DNA of 64,000 bases from an uncultured Rhizobiaceae group bacterium (GCA_937958815.1 CALGMR010000010.1:1-64000), one strand, 5' to 3'; shown: positions 38,607 to 48,214, counted from the first letter of the stretch. Notes: generated by a model from the letters alone, not told the origin. A program made the numbers and translations.

Positions 38607-41084
38607 TTAGTACAAGCCGCCTGTTCCAGAAATCACAGCTTTACTCTTCTTGGGCTGCTTGGTCAGCTTGCCTTTCAAAAGGTCTGATTCAAAGCCAATC
38701 ACTGAACTGCGGTTTGGCGGTTTTGTGCCTGGTTTGAAAGCTTCCATGATGATGCCTGGATTGCCAGCAGAGGCCAACAAACCCGATTTCGCATTGATGG
38801 GATAAAGCTTGATGCCTTCCGGCACGCGGAAATCGATGGCTGATGTGTGAACCAAGGCTTCCTTCATGAAATCAACAAAGATTGGGGAGGCAAGCCCACC
38901 ACCGGTGTTGCCTTTGCCCATGGGTTCGGGGCGGTCATAACCAACGAAGACACCAACAACAAGGTCAGGAGAGTAGCCAACGAACCATGCATCTTTTTCT
39001 TCATTCGTTGTGCCCGTTTTGCCCGCAATCGGAACGCCCAGTGCGCCAACGTTTTTAGCTGTGCCGCGCTGAACCACACCTTCCATCATGGATGTGATCT
39101 GATAGGCGGTCATTGGATCAAGCACCTGCTCGCGATTGTCGGTCAGTTCAGGTTCTTCCTGCCCTTCCCAATTGGCGGTCTTGCACTCATCACACACACG
39201 TTCTTCATGTTTGAAAATTGTCTTGCCATAACGGTCTTGAATACGGTCAATCAAAGACGGGTTGATGCGTTTGCCACCATTGGCCAGCACCGAATAGGCA
39301 GACACCATTTTCAGCACAGTTGTCTCACGTGAGCCCAAAGATGAAGCGAGGCCGCGAATAGGCTTTTCATAAATGCCGAAGCGGCGGGCATATTCAGCAA
39401 TCAACGGCATGCCCATATCGTTTGCAAGGCGCACGGTCATCAGATTGCGTGAGCGTTCAATGCCTAGGCGCAATGTGGACGGGCCACCATATTTACCGCT
39501 GTAGTTTTTGGGCTCCCAAATCCCCAGCGTACCACCCTGATTTTTCTTAAACGGGCCATCCAGCACCACAGAAGACGGCGTGTAGCCATTGTCTAGCGCT
39601 GCCGCATAGACGAACGGTTTGAACGATGAGCCCGGCTGACGTTTGGCCTGTGTCGCACGATTGAACTGTGAATCGGAGAAAGAGAAGCCACCCATCATCG
39701 CCAGAACACGACCTGTGTGCGGGTTCATAGCAACCAGCGCGCCCGAAACTTCCGGAACCTGCTCCAGTTTGAACTGCCCACCGCCCTTTTCGGAAACATG
39801 AATGACGTCGCCTGGTTTCAAAACATCATCAAAGCCTTCGGCTTTTACGCGCTTGCGCTCTTTGCCTCTTTCTTTGACGGAAAGGAATTTGGCCCATGGT
39901 GCATCATCAAAGAAAATTCGCGCTTCGATGCGCTCGTCAGAAAGCTGTCTGCTGACCTCGACCTTAGGGCGCAAGCCAACGCGCGCTGACACCGCATCCA
40001 CATCAAGCACCACGGCTTGGGTCCAATCAGGACGGTCTGAAAGTCTTCTGACCTTTTCGAATGAAAGACCCCAATCCTCACCCAGTTCAACTTCTGCATA
40101 GGCGCCGTGATAGCCCTTTTTGCGGTCAAAAGTGACGAGACCGTTTGTCAAAGCTTTACGCGCCATCAATTGCATTTTGGGATCAAGCGTCGTTCGAATG
40201 GACAATCCGCCCTCATACAGTGCTTTGTTGCCATAGCGGTCGATGATCTGGCGACGCACTTCTTCGGAGAAATAGTCTGCTGAAGTCAGCAAGTTTCTGC
40301 GCTGGCGGGGATTAACGCTCAAAGACTTGGCCTTTGCTTCTTCACCGCGCTTTGCAGAAATGTAGCCATTGATGACCATGCGGTCGATCACCCAATTGCG
40401 GCGTTCGAGAGCGCGCTTAGTGTGCTTATACGGATGGTAATTGTTTGGGGCCTTCGGCAAACTGGCCAAGTAAGCGACTTCATGAACATCAAGGTCTCCG
40501 ACAGATTTGTCGAAATACGCAAGCGAAGCACCAGCAACGCCGTAAGATCCAAGCCCCAAGAAAATCTCATTGAGATAAAGCTCAAGGATTTTGTCCTTTG
40601 AGTAAGCTTCTTCAATGCGGAAGGACAGCATTGCTTCCTTGATTTTTCGGTCAGCCGTTCGGTCGCTGGTCAAAAGAAAGTTCTTTGCGACCTGTTGTGT
40701 GATGGTGGATGCGCCACGGGCTCGAGCAGACTTGCCGCTGATCTTGGCTTCAAAATAGTCAAACCCCGCCTTGCCAAGCGCCAGATAGTCAATGCCGTTG
40801 TGAGAATAAAACTTCTTGTCTTCAGCTGAAATGAATGCGTTCTTCAATAGGCTGGGAATGGCCTGAATGGGCAGATACAGACGACGCTCACGGGCATATT
40901 CAGCCATCAAAGCGCCATCACCAGCGTGGATGCGGGTTGTTACGGGCGGTTCGTAATTGTTCAGAACTTCATAGTCGGGAAGTTCTTTGATCAAATCTGC
41001 GGAATAGAGATACACACCAGCCGCCACCAGAACCAATGCAGCGGTTCCAATACCGAATAGATATCCGAATAATCTTAGAAACAT
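38607..41084 (-). CDS. mrcA: Penicillin-binding protein 1A (bifunctional murein synthase)
   Basis: An 825-residue class A PBP anchored by one N-terminal helix (LFGIGTAALVLVAAGVYLYS). The glycosyltransferase domain has AEDKKFYSHNGID with the catalytic Glu near residue 91, then ARGASTITQQVAKN and the ELYLNEIFLG motif. The transpeptidase domain has the SxxK serine in GSSFKPFVYAA near residue 478, the SxN in IERSRNLMTV and KTGTTNEEKDAWFVGY. It polymerises and cross-links peptidoglycan. It follows amiC, with a possible 52-codon ORF in between. Length is typical for alphaproteobacterial PBP1A. Confidence 0.95.
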   Translation of the reverse strand: MFLRLFGYLFGIGTAALVLVAAGVYLYSADLIKELPDYEVLNNYEPPVTTRIHAGDGALMAEYARERRLYLPIQAIPSLLKNAFISAEDKKFYSHNGIDYLALGKAGFDYFEAKISGKSARARGASTITQQVAKNFLLTSDRTADRKIKEAMLSFRIEEAYSKDKILELYLNEIFLGLGSYGVAGASLAYFDKSVGDLDVHEVAYLASLPKAPNNYHPYKHTKRALERRNWVIDRMVINGYISAKRGEEAKAKSLSVNPRQRRNLLTSADYFSEEVRRQIIDRYGNKALYEGGLSIRTTLDPKMQLMARKALTNGLVTFDRKKGYHGAYAEVELGEDWGLSFEKVRRLSDRPDWTQAVVLDVDAVSARVGLRPKVEVSRQLSDERIEARIFFDDAPWAKFLSVKERGKERKRVKAEGFDDVLKPGDVIHVSEKGGGQFKLEQVPEVSGALVAMNPHTGRVLAMMGGFSFSDSQFNRATQAKRQPGSSFKPFVYAAALDNGYTPSSVVLDGPFKKNQGGTLGIWEPKNYSGKYGGPSTLRLGIERSRNLMTVRLANDMGMPLIAEYARRFGIYEKPIRGLASSLGSRETTVLKMVSAYSVLANGGKRINPSLIDRIQDRYGKTIFKHEERVCDECKTANWEGQEEPELTDNREQVLDPMTAYQITSMMEGVVQRGTAKNVGALGVPIAGKTGTTNEEKDAWFVGYSPDLVVGVFVGYDRPEPMGKGNTGGGLASPIFVDFMKEALVHTSAIDFRVPEGIKLYPINAKSGLLASAGNPGIIMEAFKPGTKPPNRSSVIGFESDLLKGKLTKQPKKSKAVISGTGGLY

Positions 41085-41088
41085 TTGA

Positions 41089-41247
41089 TCAGCAATCCTG
41101 TAGGGGCACGGGTGTATAGATATTTGAAGCTAGAGGACGCTTCCAGAATAAAATGGGAGATTTTGTGACCCTTCTCCCAATCTTGGAAAACCATTTCTCA
41201 ACTGTGGCCCAAAAGCCACGCAATATGTCCTGAAAAATCGCGTTCAT
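41089..41247 (-). CDS. Small ORF between amiC and mrcA (52 codons), tentative
   Basis: Starts at the ATG at 41247 with a strong GGGAGG site about 9 bases upstream, 13 bases after the amiC stop, and ends 4 bases before the mrcA start. The predicted product begins MNAIFQDILRGFWATVEKWF and continues with a basic segment, so the N-terminal 20 residues could form an amphipathic helix; the rest contains several prolines. No family is recognised. The tight spacing on both sides and the SD site favour real translation, or at least coupling to mrcA. Without conservation data it remains a candidate. Confidence 0.4.
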   Translation of the reverse strand: MNAIFQDILRGFWATVEKWFSKIGRRVTKSPILFWKRPLASNIYTPVPLQDC

Positions 41248-41260
41248 TGTCTGCCTCCCA

Positions 41261-42457
41261 TCAATTGTTCCCCAATCTGGGCTTGAAGAACATTTTGATA
41301 GAATCACCAATGATATTGGCAGCTTTCGTTTGCCACTCTTCCGATTTCATCAATTTTTCATCTTCCACATTGGACAGATATCCAAGCTCCAACAAAACGG
41401 ATGGGAATTCGGGGGCTTTCAGGACGTAGAAATCTGCCGACCTATGGGGGTTTTGAAGCAATCGCACACGATCTTTCATCTGCCGCACGATCAAACGGGC
41501 AATGCCAACAGAAAATGCCTGCGTTTCGCGCCGGGTGAGATCGATCAGAATGTCAGTCACTTTGGGCTGGGTTTTGGGCAACGACAACCCAGCCACCAGA
41601 TCTGCACGGTTTTGTTTCTGTGCCAGCGCGCGAGATTGGTCATCAGTCCCCTCTTCCGACAATGTGTAGACGGTTGCGCCTCTGATATTTCTTTGACGCA
41701 AAGAATCCGCGTGTATGGAAATGAACAAATCGGCATGATTTTTCTTTGCAAAGTCTACACGGTCTGAAAGAGAGACAAACCGATCGTCTTCACGTGTCAT
41801 CAAGACTTTGAGTTGGTCGATGTTTTGTAGGCTGGCTTGTAGATGTTTCGCGAAATTCAACGTGACCGTCTTTTCAGCGGTTTTGCCTGCCCCTTCTGCA
41901 CCACCATCTATTCCGCCATGCCCCGGGTCTAAGACCACCGTGAACGTTTTCTTATCCTGTGTTTTTTGAGGATTTGCACTGGTTTCGCTTTGAGTGGGTT
42001 TTGGTGCCGATTTTCTTACAGCAGATGCAAATTTTTCAGCAGAAGCGGTGACCAAGTCCAGCAGCAATCTATGCCGGTTTTCTGCCGCGACATTGCGGAG
42101 GCTATGATTTTCAATCACCACATCACGCGCCAATTCTAAAACGATGCGAGATTGCCCGGGCCCGATCGTGCCGTATCGCAAATCTCTCACCAGCCCTGTT
42201 GGTAATTTCTTGGCCTCGCCTGTGAGACTGAAAGCTGTTTGGGAAAGGTCAATGATGATCCGCCGAGGATCAGCCAGTAAATAGGCATCATATTTCACCG
42301 ACTTGTCGAAATCGACGATCAAACGCGCTCTTTTATCATCCCCCACCACACGCGCGGCAAATGCGATTGCCGTCTCTTCCTGCGCAGCCCAAGCGGACGC
42401 AAGACTGAGCGCCAAAAGCGTATAAACCAGTGCAAAAAGTGAAACGAGTGTTCTCAT
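41261..42457 (-). CDS. amiC: N-acetylmuramoyl-L-alanine amidase with AMIN domain
   Basis: A 398-residue periplasmic amidase that cleaves the peptide from the glycan during cell separation. A signal peptide (about residues 1-24, ending SAWAAQEE) is followed by an AMIN domain (about 30-140) that targets the protein to the septal envelope, a Ser/Lys-rich linker, and an Amidase_3 domain with VLDPGHGGIDGGAEGAGKT (zinc His), DLFISIHADSLR (zinc His) and the catalytic LLELGYLSNVEDE near the end. It is upstream of mrcA and divergent from rne. Confidence 0.94.
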   Translation of the reverse strand: MRTLVSLFALVYTLLALSLASAWAAQEETAIAFAARVVGDDKRARLIVDFDKSVKYDAYLLADPRRIIIDLSQTAFSLTGEAKKLPTGLVRDLRYGTIGPGQSRIVLELARDVVIENHSLRNVAAENRHRLLLDLVTASAEKFASAVRKSAPKPTQSETSANPQKTQDKKTFTVVLDPGHGGIDGGAEGAGKTAEKTVTLNFAKHLQASLQNIDQLKVLMTREDDRFVSLSDRVDFAKKNHADLFISIHADSLRQRNIRGATVYTLSEEGTDDQSRALAQKQNRADLVAGLSLPKTQPKVTDILIDLTRRETQAFSVGIARLIVRQMKDRVRLLQNPHRSADFYVLKAPEFPSVLLELGYLSNVEDEKLMKSEEWQTKAANIIGDSIKMFFKPRLGNN

Positions 42458-43242
42458 AAAAGACCTGTAGCCAATTTATGGTTAATAGCTGGTAAGGATT
42501 GGCGTTTGCGGCCCAATATTGCCCGCACAAAACCGTGAATACCTATTCAATCAATCTAAGGCGAAAAATTGGCGCTTGTCTTTCGCTTGATGCACGCATA
42601 CATTCTTGGGGCGGTAAATTAAGCGCGAAAACGCAAAGCCGTGTCGGGGAATGTACAACATTGCAGTCCTTAATCACTGATTTTATTTGGTATTTTTCTA
42701 TATCAACTTTTGAGCAGTGAAAAACGAGATTCGTTTGTGATAAGGCGTTTGCCTGCAGTGAACGATCTCTCGACACGCGCATGAGCCTATTCGCGCAGTT
42801 TATCGGAAATTCAAATTTGTGACCGCACGCCCCACAAGAGCGGGCTGCGCTTCACGAACAAACAGCCCGGCGACACTCGTTTTGGGCAAGCGTGTTGACA
42901 GCACGCATTCACCGTTCATGCACGGAAAACCGTGTGCGATCTTTATTTAGGCTGAGACTGAGCAAATGGCGCAGGCAAAAAAGCAAATGTTAGAAACCGA
43001 CGGAGGGCGCGTAATTGAGTTCCGCCCCGTTGGGTGTTCGGCATTTGCAACAGACAAACGTTCCGTTTGTTTAAGACCTGCGATTGCAAGCCACGCGCGG
43101 CGCGCGACACGGCACATACCAGATTTGCCAGTCCAAATTACAGTCAGTTCCGACATTTTCACCACCTCTGTTCCACCCGCCCCTCCCGGACGCGGTAGAC
43201 GATCGAGAGTGAGACGTGCCGGAATTGCGGAAAGACAATTCA
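42458..43242 (+). promoter_or_regulatory. rne: Long divergent region with the rne leader
   Basis: The 785 bases between amiC and rne contain no convincing gene. Features seen: an AT-rich stretch near 42660-42730; a hairpin CGGGCTG (42841-42847) with CAGCCCG (42863-42869); a TTGACA at 42895-42900 that could be a -35 element; a hairpin CACGG-AAAA-CCGTG near 42921; and ACAAACG-TTC-CGTTTGT at 43054-43070. RNase E messages in well-studied bacteria have long 5' leaders through which the enzyme limits its own synthesis, and this region has suitable length and hairpins. Autoregulation here is inferred. Confidence 0.5.
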
Positions 43243-46200
43243 ATGGCAAACAACAAGATGCTGATCGACGCGGCCCACCCGGAAGAAACTCGGGTCGCAA
43301 TGGTGCGCGGCAACAAGGTTGACGAATTCGACTTTGAGTCGGACCACAAAACTCAACTTCGCGGCAACATCTATCTCGCCAAAGTTACACGCGTAGAACC
43401 ATCCCTGCAGGCGGCTTTCGTAGATTACGGTGGCAATCGCCACGGCTTCCTCGCTTTCAGCGAAATTCATCCGGATTATTACCAAATCCCTGTGGCCGAC
43501 CGCCAAGCTTTGCTCGATGCAGAGGCAGAAGATGCGCGCATGGCCGAAGAAGCTGAAGCAAAAGCGCACGGCGATGATGATGTGGATGGTGAGGCCGAAG
43601 ACAGCATAGAAGCTGATGCAAAAGAAAAGCCTGCTCGTAAACGCCGCTCACGCCGTCGTGGCAAAAAATCTGCTGATACGGATGCCAGTGAAGACGCTTC
43701 AGAAGAAGCGACTGACGAAAGCGTAGAGGCAAAATCATCTGACGAGGTGTCAGAGACGGATGACACCCCTGCCCCAGAAGTTACAACAGATGAAGAAAGC
43801 GACAGCGACGACACAACAATGTCTGCTGACAATGACGGCGACGACGTTGTTTCTGAACCTGCTGCTGCGGAAGACGAGCCTGCAAAGAAACCCCGCAAAC
43901 GCACGACACGAAAGAAAAAAGAGCCTGTCGCCGAAGAAGCAACAGAAGAAAGCGTTTCTGAAACTACGCCCGAAGCAGAAGAAAAGCCAAAGCCAAAACG
44001 CCGGACTTCACGCAAGAAAAAAGTTGAAGAGCCTGCTGCAGAAGCGGACACCAAATCAGACGAAGCCGCTGCTGATTCCGTAAGCGAAGACGCAACTGGC
44101 GAAGAAGAGCCAAAAAAGCGCAAACGCCGCACATCTCGCAAAAAGAAGGTTGAGGCATCGGACGAAGCTGAAGCGACAAGCGAAGAAACCGTTGCTGCAG
44201 ACGATACGCCTGCGGAAGCCAGCGAAGCTTCTGAAGAAACAGATGGTGAAGAAAAGCCAAAAAAACGTTCGCGCAGCCGTTCGCGCCGCAGCCGCTCTAA
44301 GAAAAACAACAATTCCGATGAGTCTACCGATTCAGACAATGACACTGCGGAAGTTGAAGCTGTGGGCGCAGAAGATGCGCTGGAAGAAGTGGCCGTGCCT
44401 GTGCGCCGTGCCAACCGTCGCCATTACAAAATTCAAGAAGTGATCAAGCGCCGCCAAATTCTTCTGGTGCAAGTTGTGAAAGAAGAGCGCGGCAACAAAG
44501 GCGCGGCTTTGACAACGTACCTGTCTTTGGCTGGCCGTTATTCCGTTCTTATGCCAAACACTGCGCGCGGTGGCGGCATTTCACGCAAGATCACCAATTC
44601 TGCAGACCGGAAACGTTTGAAAGCCACCGCTTCCAAATTGGAAGTGCCGCAGGGTATGGGCGTTATCTTGCGCACAGCCGGTGCCTCCCGCAGCCAGGAA
44701 GAGATTCAACGTGACTTCGAATACCTCATGCGCCTTTGGGAAAATGTGCGCACGCTCACGCTGGAATCCACTGCCCCCTGCCTCACTTACGAGGAAGGCA
44801 GCCTGATCAAACGCTCAATCCGTGATCTGTTCGACAAAGACACAAGTGAGATTCTTGTTGCTGGTGAAGACGGCTACAAAGAAGCCAAAGACTTCATGAC
44901 CATGTTGATGCCCGAACAGGCTAAAAACGTGAAGCTGTATCGCGATAAAGTGCCCATGTTCACCCGCATGGGTGTGGAAGCTCAATTGGATGCCATGTTG
45001 CAACCTCAGGTGACTTTGAAATCTGGTGGTTACCTGATCATCGACCAAACCGAAGCATTGGTGGCGATCGATGTGAACTCTGGCCGTTCTACGCGCCAGC
45101 ATTCGGTTGAAGACACGGCTACCCAGACCAATTTAGAAGCTGCCGATGAAGTGGCCCGCCAATTGCGCTTGCGCGACCTTGCTGGCCTGATCGTGATCGA
45201 TTTCATCGATATGGAAGACAAGCGCAACGTGCGCAATGTGGAAAAGCGCCTGAAAGATGCTTTGAAAAACGACCGTGCGCGCATTCAAGTGGGGCGCATC
45301 TCGCATTTCGGCCTTATGGAAATGTCGCGCCAGCGCATTCGTGCCAGTGTTCTGGAATCGACCACACAAACATGCCCGACTTGTGATGGCCTTGGCCATG
45401 TGCGTTCAAGCTCTTCTGTTGCTCTCACCGTGGTGCGCGCGATTGAAGATCACCTGAATAAGAATTCGCGCAACCATTTGACAGTTAAGGTCAGCACCGA
45501 AACGGCGCTGTATCTGCTGAACACCAAGCGCGAAAGCATCAGCGATCTGGAAACCCGCTTTGGCGTCTCCATCACCATTGAGACCGATCACACGCTGGGC
45601 TTGAACCCTTGTGTGATCGAGCGTGGTGAGCAATCCAATCGCCGCCCGGCTGGTGAATCGGCTGTTCAACCTGATACGATTGCCCCAAGTGAAAATACGG
45701 ACGAGCAAACGACCGCAGCTTCCCCTGACACCCCCACCAATGAAGAAGGTGAAGAGGGCGAAGGCAAAAAGCGCAAGCGCCGCAGAAGACGCCGTCGTGG
45801 TGGCTCATCAAACAACGATGAGACAGTCAATGCAGAAGGTGCAGACAATTCAGCTGATGCTTCTGCAGATGCAGATGCAGCTGCTGTCCCTGAAACGGCG
45901 GAAGCTTCAAGCGACAAAGACGCAGCGCCACAAGACGCAGCTGCGGAGACCGCAGAAGAGACCAAACCAAAACGCACCTCACGCCGCAAGAAGAAGGTGG
46001 AGAGCGCTGAAGCTTCTGACCCTGTGCCTGAAGAAACTGCATCAAACACCACCGATGAAACGGAAAAACCGCGCCGAACATCACGCCCTCGCAAGCCAAA
46101 GAAAGAGCCTGTTGCTTCTGAAGACGTTAAAGAAGACGTTCAAACCGCTGAAGTTGCGGCAAGGACGGAAGACGCTGGATCTGTTGAAGAAGCTCCAAAG

Positions 46201-46353
46201 CCCCCTCGTCGCACAACGCGTCGCAAGCCAGCATCAACAGAAGCATCGACTGCAGAAGCACCTGCGGAGACCGTTTCAGAAGCCGCTGACACGCCAACAG
46301 ATGACGAGCCTAAATCTAAAAAGGGTGGCTGGTGGCAGCGCAAGTTCTTCTAA
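43243..46353 (+). CDS. rne: Ribonuclease E
   Basis: A 1036-residue endonuclease and degradosome scaffold, starting MANNKMLIDAAHPEE. The S1 RNA-binding domain begins near residue 30 (RGNIYLAKVTRVEPSLQAAF) but is interrupted at about 85-390 by an acidic and Lys/Arg-rich insertion, then resumes with RRQILLVQVVKEERGNKGA. The catalytic core has AIDVNSGRSTRQ near residue 608 with the metal-binding Asp, and the zinc-link CPTCDG near residue 710. The C-terminal tail (about 820-1036) is again low-complexity, acidic and basic in blocks, ending GGWWQRKFF. Such S1 insertions are usual in alphaproteobacterial RNase E. It processes mRNA and rRNA precursors. Confidence 0.95.
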   Translation: MANNKMLIDAAHPEETRVAMVRGNKVDEFDFESDHKTQLRGNIYLAKVTRVEPSLQAAFVDYGGNRHGFLAFSEIHPDYYQIPVADRQALLDAEAEDARMAEEAEAKAHGDDDVDGEAEDSIEADAKEKPARKRRSRRRGKKSADTDASEDASEEATDESVEAKSSDEVSETDDTPAPEVTTDEESDSDDTTMSADNDGDDVVSEPAAAEDEPAKKPRKRTTRKKKEPVAEEATEESVSETTPEAEEKPKPKRRTSRKKKVEEPAAEADTKSDEAAADSVSEDATGEEEPKKRKRRTSRKKKVEASDEAEATSEETVAADDTPAEASEASEETDGEEKPKKRSRSRSRRSRSKKNNNSDESTDSDNDTAEVEAVGAEDALEEVAVPVRRANRRHYKIQEVIKRRQILLVQVVKEERGNKGAALTTYLSLAGRYSVLMPNTARGGGISRKITNSADRKRLKATASKLEVPQGMGVILRTAGASRSQEEIQRDFEYLMRLWENVRTLTLESTAPCLTYEEGSLIKRSIRDLFDKDTSEILVAGEDGYKEAKDFMTMLMPEQAKNVKLYRDKVPMFTRMGVEAQLDAMLQPQVTLKSGGYLIIDQTEALVAIDVNSGRSTRQHSVEDTATQTNLEAADEVARQLRLRDLAGLIVIDFIDMEDKRNVRNVEKRLKDALKNDRARIQVGRISHFGLMEMSRQRIRASVLESTTQTCPTCDGLGHVRSSSSVALTVVRAIEDHLNKNSRNHLTVKVSTETALYLLNTKRESISDLETRFGVSITIETDHTLGLNPCVIERGEQSNRRPAGESAVQPDTIAPSENTDEQTTAASPDTPTNEEGEEGEGKKRKRRRRRRRGGSSNNDETVNAEGADNSADASADADAAAVPETAEASSDKDAAPQDAAAETAEETKPKRTSRRKKKVESAEASDPVPEETASNTTDETEKPRRTSRPRKPKKEPVASEDVKEDVQTAEVAARTEDAGSVEEAPKPPRRTTRRKPASTEASTAEAPAETVSEAADTPTDDEPKSKKGGWWQRKFF

Positions 46354-46390
46354 AGACCCGCGCCTGATCGCTTTCTGGCTCACAAAGAAA

Positions 46391-46424
46391 AACGGGCGAC
46401 CCTCCCCCCAGATGGTCGCCCGTT
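46391..46424. terminator. Strong terminator between convergent rne and the next gene
   Basis: AACGGGCGACC pairs perfectly with GGTCGCCCGTT across a 12-base loop. Read on the minus strand the stem is followed by TTTTTCTTT, a good terminator for the gene at 46495; it probably also ends rne transcripts. Confidence 0.85.
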
Positions 46425-46494
46425 ATGCCAATATCCCCAATTTCAGTTCTGAAATTGTCCCCACATTCGATATTGGAAACCGTGTTATCTCGAT

Positions 46495-47469
46495 TTATGC
46501 AGCACTGCTCAACGACGCATGCAACTCGCTGGCCTCTTCCTTGATGAAGGCCAACAGCGCTTTTTCGTTTTCGTGCTTTTCGCCATCACGCTGTATGCGC
46601 TCGATCGCCCAAGCGGCTTCATCAGGTGTTACCTTTGCTGCTTCATGGAAGCTCGCAGTCAGTTCTTCGTTTTGAACGCCGCGTTCACTGTCCAGAACAC
46701 GGTGCAACGGGCGCATTTCTGCAAGAGCCGATTTCAACGAATTCACAGCAACATCAAACAGGCCATCGCCCTGCAAGAAATCATCTTTTGAGAGGACTGC
46801 AGCACGCGATGGCTCTGCCCCATCCAAAGTGGCAAGAAGATAGTTCCCAACAGCGCGGGCGAACAAGTCTGTCCATGCGGGATCATTTTCAAATTCTGCT
46901 GTTTGGTCGTTGAGTTCAAACAAGAATTCCGCTTCTGCTTTAGAAACAGCCAAGCCATTGTCACTGCCAAAGCCAAAAATCATGCGGCGCAGCAATTCAA
47001 CGTCTGATTTACAAATAACCTGTTTTTCGCTCAAACGGCTTTCAGCCAAAGGCCCTTGGTTGTTCAAAATAGCTTCTGAAACTTGCGTCATAGCGAAAGT
47101 GAGCAAAGATTGAGGTGCAGATTTTGCAACTTCGAGCACTTTGACCAACATTTCCAGGCGCACAGGCCCATCGACCAAGCCATTGCGTGAAATGCAGTTT
47201 TTCAGCCATTCAGCGTTGTCTTCGCTGATATGCCCAACAGGTTCTGCTTGGTTCACAATATGATCGACCATCGCTTCGATGAAGAATTCATGCCAAGAGT
47301 GAGACTTGTCTTTTACAGCAGCATCAAGAGCAAAAAGCGATTCCGCTTCCGTCTTACAAAGCTTTGAATCCTTGAAATAATCCTGACGAAGATAGCGCAC
47401 ATCATCATCCAAAATGCGTCCACGCTCAATCATAGAGACCAGCTTGGTCGGAAGCTCAAGTTCACTCAT
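46495..47469 (-). CDS. Uncharacterised protein with an internal duplication
   Basis: A 324-residue, mostly alpha-helical, acidic soluble protein with no signal peptide. I do not recognise the family. It contains two related blocks of about 85 residues: one near residues 18-90 (DVRYLRQDYF, then KTEAESLFALD and WHEFFIEAMVDHI) and one near 155-235 (DVELLRRMIF, then KAEAEFLFELND and WTDLFARAVGNYL). The repeated pattern suggests a duplicated helical domain. It is a single gene with its own terminator; a weakly Pho-box-like repeat upstream (47493-47515) is not convincing. Confidence 0.65.
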   Translation of the reverse strand: MSELELPTKLVSMIERGRILDDDVRYLRQDYFKDSKLCKTEAESLFALDAAVKDKSHSWHEFFIEAMVDHIVNQAEPVGHISEDNAEWLKNCISRNGLVDGPVRLEMLVKVLEVAKSAPQSLLTFAMTQVSEAILNNQGPLAESRLSEKQVICKSDVELLRRMIFGFGSDNGLAVSKAEAEFLFELNDQTAEFENDPAWTDLFARAVGNYLLATLDGAEPSRAAVLSKDDFLQGDGLFDVAVNSLKSALAEMRPLHRVLDSERGVQNEELTASFHEAAKVTPDEAAWAIERIQRDGEKHENEKALLAFIKEEASELHASLSSAA

Positions 47470-47722
47470 GTTACGGCCCTTCCACCCTAATTCGTGACCG
47501 TCATCATGACAGTTACAAATTGAGATATTGCAAAAAGGTCTTGTTAATCATTTGTGAAATTTGGGTGGGGTTTAGGGGGGCGGTTTGATGGAGGTGCGCT
47601 GACGAAGCAATCAATTCGAATAAAGATCGTGCGAACTATTTGTAAGGTATCAAACCAACTAACAATTTGTGGATTCGAGGCTTGATGTTCCCTGCTATTC
47701 TTCCACCCAGTACTCCGCCTGA

Positions 47723-48214
47723 TTACTGTGCATCAGCTGTCCAGGAGTGAGGTTTACAAGTTGTCGCCTTCTTGCAGTCGCCAAACTTCCAATATCCAAT
47801 CTCTCTATCCCAATAAGCCAATAACCCGTAGTTATCGGTGAGCGGATATTGGCTTCGAGCATACCGTTCGTAAAATTGATTCATAGCATTTGGGTAGTCA
47901 ATATTGCCGTTACCAACAGTATAGATAATATCTATCATTGAAAAAATCACATTATCATTAGTTGAGCGCGGATCGATAAATTTCTCTGGCGCTTCAATTA
48001 GTCGATTGGTGCTTGCTACTACTTGAAAATAGTTCCCATACTGATCCTGAAGTTGCCTGATCTTATCGTTAAGTGACCAGAGCTCACAAGTCACAGCTTT
48101 GATTGTGCGCGGGTTGAACTGGCGACATTTTCCACTTTGATTTTCGCTGGCAATTGCAGAACCAGAAAAAAGTATGGCAAGCAGCGCGGCTAAAAATATC
48201 GTCCGTTGTATCAT
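47723..48214 (-). CDS. Small exported protein of unknown function
   Basis: A 163-residue protein from the ATG at 48214, with GGAG about 9 bases upstream; earlier in-frame starts lack support. A signal peptide (MIQRTIFLAALLAILFSG) ends near AIASENQS. The mature part has four cysteines, in SGKCRQF, AVTCELW, GDCKKA and TTCKPH, likely forming two disulfides, and a WDREIGYWKFGDCKK segment. I recognise no family. The gene is visibly more AT-rich than its neighbours and stands alone between two stretches without genes, which hints at recent acquisition. Confidence 0.55.
   Translation of the reverse strand: MIQRTIFLAALLAILFSGSAIASENQSGKCRQFNPRTIKAVTCELWSLNDKIRQLQDQYGNYFQVVASTNRLIEAPEKFIDPRSTNDNVIFSMIDIIYTVGNGNIDYPNAMNQFYERYARSQYPLTDNYGLLAYWDREIGYWKFGDCKKATTCKPHSWTADAQ

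Noticed and set aside
43479..44414. Long minus-strand open frame (311 codons) inside rne
   Set aside because: Antisense shadow of the repetitive Glu/Ala/Lys codons of the S1 insertion; serine-rich low complexity with no ribosome site.
45623..46675. Plus-strand open frame in a second frame at the 3' end of rne
   Set aside because: Lys/Gln/Arg-rich shadow of the low-complexity tail of RNase E.
47493..47515. Possible Pho box (CTGTCAT and CGGTCAC) before the gene at 46495
   Set aside because: The two half-sites are one base too far apart for the 11-bp PhoB spacing and one is degenerate; no link of the gene to phosphate.
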